The notes under the pieces are model-generated. The model searched no databases. It saw nothing but the letters and a program-made list of their open reading frames with translations, and was not told the DNA's origin. From Archilochus colubris (taxonomy: Eukaryota > Chordata > Aves > Apodiformes > Trochilidae): DNA of 64,000 bases. A program made the position numbers and the translations under genes. Shown in pieces: positions 22,152 through 33,648 of this stretch (positions are counted from its first letter, which is position 1; the number at the start of each line of letters is the position of its first letter). Where the stretch lies: NCBI GenBank assembly GCA_023079485.1, contig CM041107.1, positions 6,592,657 to 6,656,656 of the forward strand, read 5' to 3'.

Positions 22152-22673
22152 GCTCAGCACCAGGAGCTGCTGTCCCAGCAGCAGGACATCATCCTGGCCA
22201 CCCAGTCAGCTCAGGCCTTCCTGGACAAGCATGGCCAGAGCCTGGCTGAGGACGAGCGGGCCCGGCTGCAGACCCAGCTGGCAGAGCTGAAGAACCAGTA
22301 CAGCTCCTCCCTCTCTCAGTCTGAAACACGGCTGAAACAAGTGCAGGTTCTGAGGGATGAGCTGCAGAAGTTCTTGCTGGATCATGGGGAGTTCGAGGCT
22401 TGGTTGAAGCAAGCAGAGCAGGAGCTGGAGGGGATGTACAAGGGGGACAGTGACCCCGAGGCCCTCCGGCAGCTGCTTCTGTGGCAGGGCAGCTTCTCAG
22501 AAGATGTCATCTCCCACAAAGGGGACCTGAGGTTTGTCACCATGTCTGGGCAGAAGGTGCTGGATGCAGAGGGAGCTGCTGAGGATGCAGGGTCCCAGCC
22601 ACTCAAGTCTGGGAGCCTTGTCAGGAGCAAGCTGGAGGATGCCACACAGCGATACACTGCACTGCACTCCAAG
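22152..22673 (+). CDS. MACF1: MACF1 exon: spectrin repeats, 174 codons
   Basis: 522 bp, phase 0-0, between atctttcag and gtactg. It begins AQHQELLSQQQDIILATQSA and includes LRDELQKFLLDHGEFEAWLK and QGSFSEDVISHKGDLRFVTM, ending DATQRYTALHSK. GSFSEDVISHKGDLRFVT is identical in recalled human MACF1 and in DST. It interrupts the rod and is clearly under strong constraint. Confidence 0.95.
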
Positions 22674-23011
22674 GTACTGGGAGTTGACCCCTGGGAGATG
22701 TTTTTTTCCTCCTGTGCATGTGGAATGATGGGATGGCAGAGGGTTATTTAGCTCAAGATGGTTTGGCTGGACCTCCAGTATATGTATAGATTGTTTGACT
22801 TGAATTGTCTTCTTTGGGGTTTGGGTAGGAGTAACACCCTCTGTGTTGGCTGTGGCCTGCACATTGCCTTCAGTAATTCCTTTAACATGTGGCAAGAGAG
22901 TTTTGTTGATTGTTTTTTCCTTCCTGATGATTTTTATGTGTTTTTCACCAGTGCCCAGGTTGTTCTGGGCTTGTGTGCATCCTCCTGTTACATCTCAGGT
23001 CTCCCTTACAG

Positions 23012-23188
23012 TGCACCAAGCTTGGCTCCCACCTGAACACCTTGCTGGATCACTACCAGCAGTTCCAGGAGGTGGCAGAGTCTCTCAAGACGTGGCTACA
23101 GGAGAGTGAAGCTGCAGTTGGGAAGCTGCTCTCAGAGATGGTCTCTTCAGATCCAGCTGTTCTGCAGAAGCAGCTTGCCAGCACTAAG
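23012..23188 (+). CDS. MACF1: MACF1 exon: spectrin repeat
   Basis: 59 codons, phase 0-0, between cccttacag and gtgcgg. It codes CTKLGSHLNTLLDHYQQFQE, VAESLKTWLQESEAAVGKLL, then SDPAVLQKQLASTK. It has a human-like helix A with the conserved Trp (WLQESEAAV). Confidence 0.93.
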
Positions 23189-23301
23189 GTGCGGGGGCCC
23201 TGGGTGATCTCCGGGGGGCAGCACTGGAGTCTGGATGGGACTTTGGCTGCTGCCCTGAGCAGTCAGCAGGGCAGAAGAGACTCAACTTGTCAGCTTTTCT
23301 T

Positions 23302-23579
23302 GCTGGTTGAGTGCAAAGATGAACCTGCAGGCTCAGGAGGTCCTGGTGATGCAGATCAGGTGAAGCCAGAACCTTCTGAAAGGTGCCCAGAGCAAGGATC
23401 AGGAGCTGCATAGATTGCCACAGGGGAGATTCAAGTGGGACATGGGGGGACATTTCTCTCCCATGTGTGGTGGTTGGGCGCTGGGACAGCCCAGCCCCCT
23501 CCTCCAGCTCTGCCTGCAGCATGGGATTGGACCTTCCAACCTACATTATTATTTTTCATAATGATTTTGAGATTAAGTG
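23302..23579 (+). repeat. Intronic repeat copy B (CR1-like), 278 bp
   Basis: This is the partner of copy A 1.5 kb upstream. It has the same start (gctggttgagtgcaaagatg), the same inner words (ggctcaggaggtcctggtga, cagaaccttctgaaaggtgc, gacatggggggacattt) and the same end (ggattggaccttccaaccta...gattaagtg). The two lie in consecutive introns on either side of one exon-intron-exon unit. Confidence 0.75.
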
Positions 23580-23685
23580 AGCAGGATCTCTCAGCAGGAT
23601 GTAAAAAAAGCCCTGAGCTCTCCTTGGGCCCAGGACTTTCACATGTGACCCACTGGTGACTTTGCCCTGTTGTGTGTCAAAGCAG

Positions 23686-23809
23686 CAGCTGCAGGGAGAC
23701 CTTGCTGAACATCAGGTGCCAGTGGAGAAGCTCCAGAAAGCAGCTCGATCCCTGCTGGAGATAGAAGGGGAGCCAGCCCCAGCCCGTGAACATGTTCAGC
23801 AAACAACAG
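23686..23809 (+). CDS. MACF1: MACF1 exon: spectrin repeat helix, NAGNAG acceptor
   Basis: 124 bp, phase 0 to 1; the donor is gtatag. It codes QLQGDLAEHQVPVEKLQKAA, RSLLEIEGEPAPAREHVQQT. The acceptor region reads tcaaagcagcag. Starting at 23686 gives ..STK|QLQ as in human; starting at 23683 adds one Gln. LAEHQVPVEKLQK.AR...EIEGEPAP is a strong human match. Confidence 0.9.
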
Positions 23810-24102
23810 GTATAGAGCAAAGCTGCTGCTTGTGGTAGCAGGGAGGGGTTGGAAACCAGCTAGGGGGTGAAATATCCCACTTTTGAGGAAAGGTGGGGCA
23901 AGGTTGCACAGCAATGTGTCTCAGGGCTTGTGTTTGCACATGGGGGAGGCTGAGATTCAGGTTGGCCACTTGTGTTGGGTCCTTGTTTCTCAACTAAGTA
24001 TGGAGATTTGTCACCAGAGAGAGTTTGTCAGGAGCCAGAGGTTGTCCTTGGACCAGGTGAGAAGCTCTTTGCACTGATTCTCCTTTGTGCTGAACTCTGC
24101 AG

Positions 24103-24311
24103 ATGCCATCGCCAGCCACTTCCAGAGTCTCTCCCAACAGATGGCCGAGCGCTCAGACCTGCTCCAGAAATCCATTGCCCAATCCCAGAGTGTTCAGGAG
24201 AGCCTGGAGAGCCTCCTCCAGTCAGTGGCTGAGATTGAGAAAAACCTAGAGAGGGAGCAGCCCACCACACTCTCCTCCACCTCCATCCAGGACTCACTTG
24301 CCACCAGCATG
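24103..24311 (+). CDS. MACF1: MACF1 exon: spectrin repeat
   Basis: 209 bp, phase 1 to 0, between ctctgcag and gtaagg. It codes AIASHFQSLSQQMAERSDLL, QKSIAQSQSVQESLESLLQS, and ends STSIQDSLATSM. AIAQSQSVQESLESLLQS in human corresponds to SIAQSQSVQESLESLLQS here. Confidence 0.94.
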
Positions 24312-24387
24312 GTAAGGCTGGTCCTCAGCTCCCCTGCTTCAGCTCTGCCTGTTTGCTGGATCTGTCCTGTTTGCAGGAGACCTTATA

Positions 24388-24727
24388 GCAGCCTTCAGGC
24401 GCCTGAAGGGGCTACAGGAAAGCTGTGGAGGGACTTTTGACAAGGGGCTGGAGTGATGAGACAAAGGGGAATGGCTTTAAACTGGAGGAGGAGAGATTTA
24501 GGTTGGACATTAAGAAGAAATTCTTTGCTGTGAGAGTGGTGAGACATTGGCCCAGGCTGCCCAGAGAGGCTGTGGCTGCTCCATCCCTGGCAGTGCTCAA
24601 GGCCAGGTTGGATGGGGCTTGGAGTAACCTGGGCTGGTGAGAGGTGTCCCTGCCCATGGCAAGGGGTTGGAGCTGGATGATCTTTGAGGTCCTTCCAACC
24701 CAAACCATCCTGGAAATCTGTGATCAG
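24388..24727 (+). repeat. CR1 LINE 3' fragment, about 340 bp
   Basis: Sense-strand CR1: gcagccttcaggcgcctgaa, ggagtgatgagacaaagggg, aggttggacattaagaagaa, caggctgcccagagaggctg, then gaggtccttccaacccaaac. The internal order is well preserved. It fills most of the 24312-24866 intron. Confidence 0.92.
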
Positions 24728-24866
24728 AAAGGAAAGCAAAACTGGGATCGAAAACTGCTCTTGTCCCACTATTCTCTCCCAAGGGTGGCCCAACCTCTTC
24801 ACACCAGCTCAGTTTTGCTCAGCAGCCTTCCTAAAATGCCATCCCTTTCTGTGTGTGCTCCCCTAG

Positions 24867-25184
24867 AAGCTGAAGCACGACATTGCCAGGCAGAAGTGCT
24901 GCCTGGAAGCCACCCGTGAGATGGTGATGAGATTCATGGAGGCGGCGGACAGCCCCACGGCCTCTGCCCTGCAGGACAAGCTGGCTGAGGTGACAAAGCA
25001 TTTCAACAAGCTGTGCCAGCAGCAGCAGGAGCAGGAGGAGGCTCTGAAGGGCCTCCTGCCCAAAGTTGAGCAGTATGAGCAGCTTTCAGAGAAGCTGCAG
25101 CAGTTCACAGAGAGCAGGGCACGGACGTTGGCATCCGGCAACCAGCCCGACTGCGACATCGCTGGTTTCTCCCAGCACATCCAG
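24867..25184 (+). CDS. MACF1: MACF1 exon: spectrin repeat, 106 codons
   Basis: 318 bp, phase 0-0, between cccctag and gtgaga. It codes KLKHDIARQKCCLEATREMV, MRFMEAADSPTASALQDKLA, and ends LASGNQPDCDIAGFSQHIQ. LEATREMV.RFME.ADS and LASGNQPD.DI are the human-like anchors. A Gln/Glu run (QQQQEQEE) lies between them. Confidence 0.94.
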
Positions 25185-25851
25185 GTGAGATGCAGGGAAA
25201 AAGACATCACCAGGGCTGGTTTGTGGGGGTTTTTTTGTTGGCAAACAGCTCCTGGTTCACTGTACTGGCTCTCTGCTTGGGTTGTTTCCAGCAGTGAGAG
25301 AGGGGAATGGCATTTCCCTGGAACCAGGCTTGTGTTCTGAAGGGATCTCCATTCCAAATATAGGCAGGTTTTACCAATTAATGACTCCACAGGGTTAATG
25401 GAACAAAATGCCCAAGTGTTGGCAGTCAGCACAGTGCAGGATGTGACAAAGCCCTGGGAGATGCCGTGGGTGCTGGTGGTCAATCATGGCTGTACCGGAT
25501 TTCCTCCCTTTGGCATCCTCCAAATGCTCTGCTGTGGGGGGTGGTTTGACCACAGCCTCAGAAATGCTCAACATTGGCATAAAACCAAACATTTGTGCTG
25601 CAGGGGGGGCTTGATTTGGCTTGGTCTAGAGAGTCCCCACCCCTATAACTGGGAAGGTGGGACTTGCATCCACAGCTGCTCCAAGTATTTGCTGAGATGG
25701 AGGAGCAGGTGGGACTGAGCTGTCCCCACCCTTGGGTGCTGGCTGCAGAGGGTCTGTCTGACTCTCCAGGACATGGAGCTGTCTGGTTCCTCCCCTCTGC
25801 CCCAAGCCCTCTGGTGAGGGCACTGTCAGCATCACCCATTGCTCTTGGCAG

Positions 25852-26018
25852 GAACTAAATTCAGAGATGAGGCAGCACCAGGAGGACCTGGCCACCTTGG
25901 AGAGCCTGGCTGAGGAGCTGAGCTCCTGCAGCTTCGCCCCCAGTGCCTCCCAGCAGCAAGAGAAGCTGCAGAGCCTGAAGAAAAACTTCCTGCAGCTGCA
26001 GAAGGTGGCAAAAGAGAG
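25852..26018 (+). CDS. MACF1: MACF1 exon: spectrin repeat
   Basis: 167 bp, phase 0 to 2, between ctcttggcag and gtgagt. It codes ELNSEMRQHQEDLATLESLA, EELSSCSFAPSASQQQEKLQ, SLKKNFLQLQKVAKER. The human counterpart is ELNLEMEDQQENLDTLEHLV. Confidence 0.93.
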
Positions 26019-27045
26019 GTGAGTCCCAGGGAGGTGAGTTTGGGGATGGCTTCGTAGTCAGAGCAAGACCTCGGGGAGATCTTTCCATGGGCAGGGGGGG
26101 CAACACACACACACGAGTGAACTCTCCCTGCCTCCTTACTCCCACGTAAGGCTGCTCAGGCTGCTCACTCCAGCTGACACTTTAAAAAAAGCCCTGGCTG
26201 GGGGCGTTGGGAAAAATTCCTGCTGCTGCAAGGAGCCGGTGTGCATGCACTTCCCAGTGCGTGGGTTCCCACAGCTCCATCCTGGAGCATCTCGCCGGAG
26301 GGGAGTAAGGGAGCTGGCGGGGGATTGAAGTGACAGAGCAAAGCAGATTGTCCCCAAAGTCCCCTCATGTGGGGGTTAGCAGCAGCCTCAGCCCCAGTCG
26401 TTCTTGGCAGCGTGAGCAGGGTGAGCGGGACGTTTCCCCTGTGTCCCCAGGGATGTCATACCTCCCAGGCTGTATGGGAAAAGGGGATGGAGGGAAAAGC
26501 AGATAAATCCCATAATAATCCCTAGTAATTCAGCACCATGCAGAGATGCCTCTGGCCAGCCCTGCAGCTGCAGTGGGTGCGGGTGAGCCGGAGGTGCCCG
26601 TGGCTCCCATCTGGGGCTTCCTTGTTCCTCCAGGGAGGTCTGAATAGATGAGAGCCATGGCTGAGGAGGACGGGGGGGGTCAGCCTGGGCTCCCCCAGCT
26701 GCAGCTGGCTGGGACAGGACAGCATGAATGAGCCCTGTCTTTCTGAGAGCTTTACTTCCCCCAGGACAAAGAGCCCACTGCAGAGTGGTGATGGTGATCC
26801 TGCGGCTGTTGGCTGCTGTGATGACCCCAAAAATGCCACAGGGCACAGCTTGGGGGATTGCGGTGGGGGCAGCAGCACCCCATTTTTGGCTGGCACTGTA
26901 TGCGCTGTTCCTAAGCAACATCTGATAATTATAATAATAATTAAAAAAGAAAAGCTCCTGGAGACACAACTGGGCTACATTCAAGGCAGGGTAATTGCAA
27001 GGCAAAGCACGATTCTCTGACTCTCCAAAACCTTTTCACTCACAG
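26019..27045 (+). other. Intron of 1.0 kb
   Basis: It holds a short (ac)n run near 26104-26114 and an AT-rich patch (ataattataataataattaaaaaag, about 26926-26949). No CR1 copy and no exon-like frame were seen. Confidence 0.6.
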
Positions 27046-27202
27046 AGAAAAGGATGCATCGTCCTGCCAGGAGCAACTGGATGAATTTCGGAAGCTGGTT
27101 GGGGCCATGAGGAAGTGGCTGAAGGAGAGTGAAGGCAAAATGCCTCCCCCTGTTACCTCCTTGGGCACCCAGGAGCTGCACAAGTGCAGGCAGCAGATCC
27201 AG
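27046..27202 (+). CDS. MACF1: MACF1 exon: spectrin repeat
   Basis: 157 bp, phase 2 to 0, between actcacag and gtggga. It codes EKDASSCQEQLDEFRKLVGA, MRKWLKESEGKMPPPVTSLG, TQELHKCRQQIQ. EKDASSCQEQLDEFRKLV is identical to recalled human MACF1. Confidence 0.95.
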
Positions 27203-27767
27203 GTGGGAAGAGGGAGCTGGAACCAGACTGGGAAAGTTGGCAGCTGGTGTGGAAATGCTGAAGTGTGGAATAAATCACCACATGCAAAGTCCTGGGAGGT
27301 GATTTGTGGTCTCAGGAATCCTGTGCTTGCTGCCAGGCTACAGCTCCCAGTGTGTGTGCATCCAGTGGTCCCTGCCTTGCAGAGGAGGGAGCAGAATGGG
27401 CTCTGCCTGGTTTCCCTTCCCACTCTGCTGCCTGTCCAGGGTGGGATTTGGGAGACCTAGTTTTCTCTATTTCCCCTCACCAGACATGGAACCATCATCC
27501 CAGCCCCTGCTCCTCTCTGGTACTGGGATTCTTTAAGTCAGGATGTGCCAAGGGTTTGACTCTGAGGCTTTTTCACTCTTTGATTCCCCACTGTTAAAAA
27601 TAAACATCAAGACACCCCTTCTCCCAGCACAGTCTGTGTGCCCTGTGCCAGGTCCCTGGGTGCCATATCCTGGTGCTACTGAGAGCCACCACGGAGGTGA
27701 TGGGTTAGGAAGGAAGGCTGCAGCTGGGCAAGTGCAACCTCTGATCCCAGCCTTTGCTTTTGACCAG

Positions 27768-27885
27768 GTTCTCCTGGAGGAGTGGAAGGGAAAGGGGGCC
27801 CAGGTGGAGGAGATTGGCCGCAGAGGGACTCTCCTGGAGAACCTTATTGTGGAAATCACAGCGCCCAGCACCTCATCCAAGGGAG
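27768..27885 (+). CDS. MACF1: MACF1 exon: spectrin repeat
   Basis: 118 bp, phase 0 to 1, between tttgaccag and gtgagt. It codes VLLEEWKGKGAQVEEIGRRG, TLLENLIVEITAPSTSSKG. The human form is LLDDWASKGTLVEEINCKGT, followed by LENLIMEITAP. Confidence 0.93.
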
Positions 27886-29285
27886 GTGAGTGGCAGCCCA
27901 ACTCTCCTGAGAATACCTCCTGCCCCAGCACTCTGCTTTTGCTGCTGCATCTTGCCTGAGCCTGCCACAAGCAGAAAATTGGGGTTTATTTCACACTTCA
28001 GAGGTCCTGGAGTGAACTAAGTATCATAGGGCTCAACCTCCTGGTTGAGTCACTGCTGCTTGTTGTATTAATGCTCCAGCTGAGTGCTTGGAGCTCACCA
28101 GCTTGGCTGAACTTGCTGTAGCACCACAAGCACAGGGTTACCCTGGGTCTCCTGTGAGCCCAGCATTGGAACACAAACTGCTGCTTGGCTGTAGCATGGG
28201 AGCTCCAGGCTGCTGCAGCTCAGAGATTGGGGCTCTTGGCCCCACTGGGAGCTTGTGAAGGTGTCTCCTGCTTCTCTTGGTGATGTCCTTCAGCCTCCTG
28301 GGGGCTGGAGTATTGTAATCAAACCCCAGTATTTGGGTTTTATATCTGGATGAAATTTAAGGCTGAGATACTCAGATATGATTTACTTGTCCCCTTTTTG
28401 GCTCCAAGGCTGTGAAGCAATGAGATTATGTCTGGTTCATTTGGAAAGCAACTAAAAGATGTCTTCCAGCTATGAGGACAAGTGCCTGGACTCTCATCAT
28501 TGATGGGAATTCACAGTCTAGATGTGTTCATTAGGGTTAACTTGGTGAAACCCCCAGGAGAAGTGGGGAGAGGTTTGTTGTCACATGGGGTGACCAAAGA
28601 TGCAGCCCCTAACATCCATGAAAGCTTTAAAATGTGTGGCTAGAAGGAGAGGGACTTACCCAAGAACATTTGTGGTGTATGTTTCTTTGGGTAGGAATGT
28701 AGCTGTGAGATCTGGAGTCTGAGGATGGGGCGCTGGCATGGAGCCTTTGGCAAAGGGAATCTGTGCACCAAGGCAGGTTGAAATACCTTCATCCCCTAAG
28801 AGAAGGAGAAGGTGGGGGAGTTAATCTCTTCAGGGGAATTAATCTCTTCAGGGAAGGCATTCACCAGGCTCACTTGATATTATAATTTACAAACTTGTAA
28901 GGGCAGCAGCTTTCCAGGTGTGGAGAGATGGTTGGTGGTCCCCAGTATTATGGCTCCCACCAAAGCCACATCCACACTAGTCCCTGGGTGCTGCTGGGAG
29001 ATGTGCCCAGCTCCAGCTATTCTTCTGCTGGTCCAGTGAGGCTGCAGCTCCAGGATAGTGAGGGGTGGAGGTGTGCTGGGAGGAGGAGAGAGAAATGGGC
29101 TCCAAATCCAACTAAAACCAAGCTGGTGGCTTCATCAGCACTGGGTGGGTGGGTGCATGGAGATGCCACTTCTATGCTTGGTGGCTGGTGTGGTCCATGT
29201 CCTGAAGGGCCCTTCTATCACTTGCTATCTGCATTCCTAATGAGTCTGTCTTGTCCCCCTGTCTGTCCCCATCCCCTCTGCTCAG
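27886..29285 (+). other. Intron of 1.4 kb
   Basis: It contains a short tandem duplication (ttaatctcttcaggg at 28821-28835 and again at 28839-28853, period 18). No CR1 copy or exon-like frame was seen. Confidence 0.6.
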
Positions 29286-29348
29286 GTGCTGCACTACCTA
29301 CACCAGGTGGCTCAGGAGGCAGCTTGAATGGATACCACACGTGCAAAG
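29286..29348 (+). CDS. MACF1: MACF1 small exon, NGYHTCK segment
   Basis: 63 bp, phase 1 to 1, between ctgctcag and gtgagc. It codes AALPTPGGSGGSLNGYHTCK. Human has VGSSVGSVNGYHTCKD, so the NGYHTCKD end is conserved and the Gly/Ser start is not. A symmetric phase and small size make it a possible cassette exon. Confidence 0.92.
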
Positions 29349-30117
29349 GTGAGCTCACTGCCCGGGCCACCTTTTTTGTCTCCCTTTTTTGTCTGTGCAT
29401 TTCCATACAAGAGAATATGAATCCCAATGTGACACCATCAGCATCCCCTTGCCAGTGAAACCAGCCTGCAAGTAGGTTTGGGAATTCTGATCCATGGGGT
29501 GTCCAGAGCCCCAGGAGGGGCAGGCAGTGATGAAGGGGGTTGGTCAGGCTGAAGGACAGAGAGGGGGACAGCTCTGGGGAGTGACAGCACCCTGACACCC
29601 TGTCAGGTGGTTGTGGTAGAAGCTGATTAATTGGGGATGGTTTTAAGGCCTGCAATTAAATTTATTGGTTCTAAGGGATCATAACAGTGTCCAACCCTTC
29701 AGCTTGAGGAGTGTTTTTAATTATTGCCCATTAGCTGCTCTTAATTCACCAGTTCAGTGAGACAAAAGGTGCTTAAAAACAGCTTTAGATTTTTGGTGTC
29801 ATGGTTTTTAACACTGTATGGGCAGTGACATTGTGAAGGGGGGGTGCTCAGCTTGCATCAGTCTCACAAACACGAAGGATTTGCTTTGTTTGCAACCTGT
29901 CAACATCCATCCACCCTGCAACTGGGAGGTCCCCTCGGGCATGAGAGGAGAGCAGAACCTGCCAGTGCTCTGCAGACAGATGGACAGCAGCGTGGCCTCT
30001 TGCTCCTCTTGCTTGGCTGGCTGGGACTGCCTAGGGCTAGATCAGTACCTGATAGTCCAGCTTGACCCCAGGGATGCAGGCAGTGGGACTTATCTCAGAC
30101 TGCTTTTTTGGAAACAG

Positions 30118-30359
30118 ATCTGACAGAGATCCAGTGCGATGTGTCGGATGTGACCCAGCAGTACCAGGCTCTGGGCACAGTGCTGAGGGAACGTCAGCAG
30201 CAGCTCTCAACTATGCTGGAAAAGATGCAAGAAGTGCAGGAGGAGGCAATCTCGATGCTGAAGTGGCTGGAGTCAAAGGAACGGGTGCTGTCAGAGCTGG
30301 GTGCCTCCTCCTCATCCACCAGGACAGAGACGATGAGAGCCCAGGCTGAGCACAACAAG
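30118..30359 (+). CDS. MACF1: MACF1 exon: spectrin repeat
   Basis: 242 bp, phase 1 to 0, between ggaaacag and gtaact. It codes LTEIQCDVSDVTQQYQALGT, VLRERQQQLSTMLEKMQEVQ, EEAISMLKWLESKERVLSEL. LTEIQCD.SDV and WLESKE.VL are human-like. The Ser/Thr loop SSSSTRTETMRAQAEHNK also matches in outline. Confidence 0.94.
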
Positions 30360-30808
30360 GTAACTGAGCACAAGCAGAGATCTGAGCATCCCCTCCCCTC
30401 CAATTTTGGGCTTTATCTCAGCAGGACTAGAAGGATTAGGAATTGAGGATGTGCCCTAGGTTAAGGAAAGGCTGTCCCTAGCAGGGATCAGAGGTTGTGG
30501 AACAGGACCCACGTGCTGTGCTCCACCTCTTGGCTTTTAGACCTGTTGCTTTCAGGCATTTGGCTCAAGGGGAAGGAGCTTATCTGTAGCCCTTGTTGCC
30601 GGGTCACAGCAGCTTCTCCTGGAAAGCAATTTCCAGCTTTTCCCTGTTCTTGGAGCCAAGTTAGCTCACAGTATAGCTAATAAAAGTGTTTTCATTAAAT
30701 ACTAAAGAACAAGGATTGTCCAACTCCAGCTTGCAGCTGCTATGTCATTCCTCCTTGGTGCTTTCATTCTTTTACCCTAGATCTGAAGTTGAAATTATTA
30801 TTTTCTAG

Positions 30809-30938
30809 GCATTTCTGGCTGAATTGGAACAGAATTCTGGGAGGATTCAGAAGGTAAAGGAAGCACTTTCTGGCTTACTGGAGGAATATCCTGATTCTCC
30901 AGAAGCAGCCAACTGGAAGAAGATGCAGGAAGACCTGA
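30809..30938 (+). CDS. MACF1: MACF1 exon: spectrin repeat
   Basis: 130 bp, phase 0 to 1, between ttttctag and gtaagt. It codes AFLAELEQNSGRIQKVKEAL, SGLLEEYPDSPEAANWKKMQ, EDL. The human form is AFLAELEQNSPKIQKVKEAL. Confidence 0.95.
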
Positions 30939-31713
30939 GTAAGTGCCTGAAGCATTTAGTGAGGCTTCTGTCTGGAAACATCATATTGGAGGCGGGTCAG
31001 GCTTGCAGGGTGATCCCAAAGTCACAGCAGAGCAGAGTCACTTCTCATTAAAATTCAGTAAATAGTGAAGTTACCTCCAAGCTGTCTGGTGTACAAGGTG
31101 TTCCTGAGCTGAGCACTGGCAGGATTAATAAAGTGTCTCTGATGAATGTCTGCTTTAAAGACTTGCCTCCTTAAATTACTTCTTTTAAAAAAAAAAACAA
31201 ACCCAGAAGACAACATGAAAGCATAGTGACATAAGTTGATTATTTTGATTAAAAGCTTCACTGCTTGATGTAAAATTCTAGTCGTTAGTAAGGCTGTGCT
31301 GGGTAATTAAGTGTTGACTAAACAAGAGTGTGTATTTAAGAAGCCCAGAGATTCTCCTCTTTGAAATAACAGGAAGGTGTCTGGGGAGTCTGCCATCCAG
31401 GAGATTTGAACATGCTATGTGAGGACTGATACCCATCAGAGAATCTTCATTTATCCTGCCAAGGCTATGAGGTGGCTCAGCTTGAGGTCAGACCAGCTCA
31501 TGGCAGTAGTGACACAGAAATCCTGCTTGCAAAATTTTTTTTTCCCTAGGAGCTTCAGCATCACCTTAGGCTTAGAAATTAGTTAGAGAGGGATTAGACT
31601 TGATTGCGGGTTTCCCATCAGGGAAACAACAGCAAGGGTGAAAAAAAACCCTTCAGGATGGAGGAGTGGGTTGGCCAGGAGCATTTCCATCACCAACACA
31701 GCCAGTGCTTCAG

Positions 31714-31913
31714 ATTCCAGGTGGGAAGGAGCCAGTCGGGCGACGGCGGAACGGCAGCAGAAGCTGGAGGAGTCAGCAAGCCAGCTGGCCAGCTTCCAGG
31801 GGGCTGAAGGGCAGCTGAGGCCCTGGCTCCTGGAGAAGGAGCTGATGATGAGTGTGCTGGGACCCCTCTCCATCGACCCCAACATGCTGAGTGCACAGAA
31901 GCAGCAGGTCCAG
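31714..31913 (+). CDS. MACF1: MACF1 exon: spectrin repeat
   Basis: 200 bp, phase 1 to 0; the donor is gtgagg. The acceptor is taken at gtgcttcag (31713), not at the later attccag, because only this gives [20 protein letters not shown], as in human NSRWERATEV. It continues [47 protein letters not shown]. Confidence 0.94.
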
Positions 31914-32569
31914 GTGAGGCAGGAGCTGGATCTGGGTCTCCGTGGTGCGTCTGAGGCTCGGAGTTGTCCTCTGCCATGCATGGGGAGCTTTGGGAGAACC
32001 TTCTGGTGCCTCTCCCAAGTCCTCTAAACCCCGCTGAGCCCAAACTGTGAATCACCTGAAATGGGTGCAGTGTGGAGCTCCCTTCCCTGCATGGAATTGA
32101 CTCATCAGTGAATCACTTGGTCCCTCTCGGGGAGTGAAAGTGCTTTAAACAAGACCTGTGCTGATGCTCTGCGGGATTTCCAACTGCTACCCCTCCACCT
32201 GGCAGCCTGCCCTTTCCCTGCTTCCTGCTTCCAAGTCCTGAAATGTCTGTGACCAGCCACCCCATGAAATATCAATGCCTCATTTATCATGAGGAGGTTT
32301 TCTTCTCAGACTGGTTTGTGTTTTGTTACACAGCACCAGGACAATTAATGGGAAAAGCAAAGTATTGGAGGTGTAGGTCCCTCCCAGGTTTTGAAGTTGG
32401 AAGGTGACAGTAAATTGTAGCCTATCCAACCCATTGCCTTCCTACCCTGGGTCTTGTTCCTACTGATTCTGTGGGCTGAATGAAGCCCCTGGAGGTCTGG
32501 TTTGTTTTTACTGTGTATACTCCAAGCTGTCAGTTTTGTGCAAACATTTTAATGTTATTTCTGTTCTAG

Positions 32570-33065
32570 TTTATGCTGAAGGAATTTGAAGCTCGCAAAC
32601 AACAGCACGAGCAGCTCAACCAGGCAGCTCAGAGCATCTTGTCTGGCCCTGGAGATGTTTCTCCATCTGCTAACCAGGTGCAGGAAGAGCTCCAAGGGAT
32701 CAATCAGAAATGGTCTGAGCTAACAGAACGCCTCAACTCTCGCTCCAGCCAAATTGACCAAGCCATAGTGAAGAGCATCCAGTACCAGGAGCTCCTCCAG
32801 GGCCTCTCTGAGAAGGTGAAGGGAGTTGGGCAGCGTCTTAGCAGCCAATCTGCTGGCAGCACCCAGCCCGACGCCGTGAAACAGCAGCTGGAGGAGACCA
32901 GTGAGATCCGTTCAGATCTGGAGCAGCTGGAAGAGGAGATCTCTGAGGCTCAGACCCTCTGTGATGGTCTCTCTGTCCTGATTGGGGAGCAGTATCTGAA
33001 AGATGAGTTAAGGAAACGTCTGGAGACTGTGGCTCTTCCTCTGAAAGGACTGGAAGACCTGGCAG
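32570..33065 (+). CDS. MACF1: MACF1 exon: spectrin repeats, 165 codons
   Basis: 496 bp, phase 0 to 1, between ctgttctag and gtgaga. It begins FMLKEFEARKQQHEQLNQAA, includes LNSRSSQIDQAIVKSIQYQE and TLCDGLSVLIGEQYLKDELR, and ends LPLKGLEDLA. It is very highly conserved with human and covers about one and a half spectrin repeats. Confidence 0.96.
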
Positions 33066-33648
33066 GTGAGACAGGGTGGAAGAGCTGCTGAAGGGATGTT
33101 GGGATGTTGAACCCCACCCCTGCTTTTTTACCAAAGGGCTCTCTCATCTCTGGGTTTCTAAGAACAACAGGGGAAGCACCACTGGTCATTTTTTAGGGTG
33201 TTTTACATGGCACTAAGCACAGGAGACGTCACACTCCCGGCATACTTGAGCCTGGAGGTGGCCTGGAGGGCCATCAGTGATGTTTAGTCCCAGTGATGTG
33301 GCTTGAAGCAGTGTGGCACATGCTGTGCTTGGAAACAAAAAAATGGTTCTTAAATTTGGAATAGGGCATGGAGAAGACCCGTTTGCCATCTTGGAGGTGG
33401 CTCTTGTGGCTTCTGAGAGGTTGGATTTTGAGACCAATCAGGAGAACTGAGACTATTGCCTTCTCATTGCCTGTTACTACTTAAGAAATTTGTGAATCAA
33501 TGAGGAAAGAAAGGGCTGGTGATGCAATGGAAAACTCCTTCCTGTTAATCAAGACACAGTTGGTGCATCTGAGATGATTTTAAATAATTGCACTTTGCTT
33601 ATTTAATTCCATCTTAATTGTTGCCTCCTAATCTCATTTCCATTCCAG

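Noticed and set aside
31714..31722. Acceptor at attccag (exon start 31721)
   Set aside because: It would shift the frame and lose the conserved NSRWE junction. The AG at 31712-31713 restores it.
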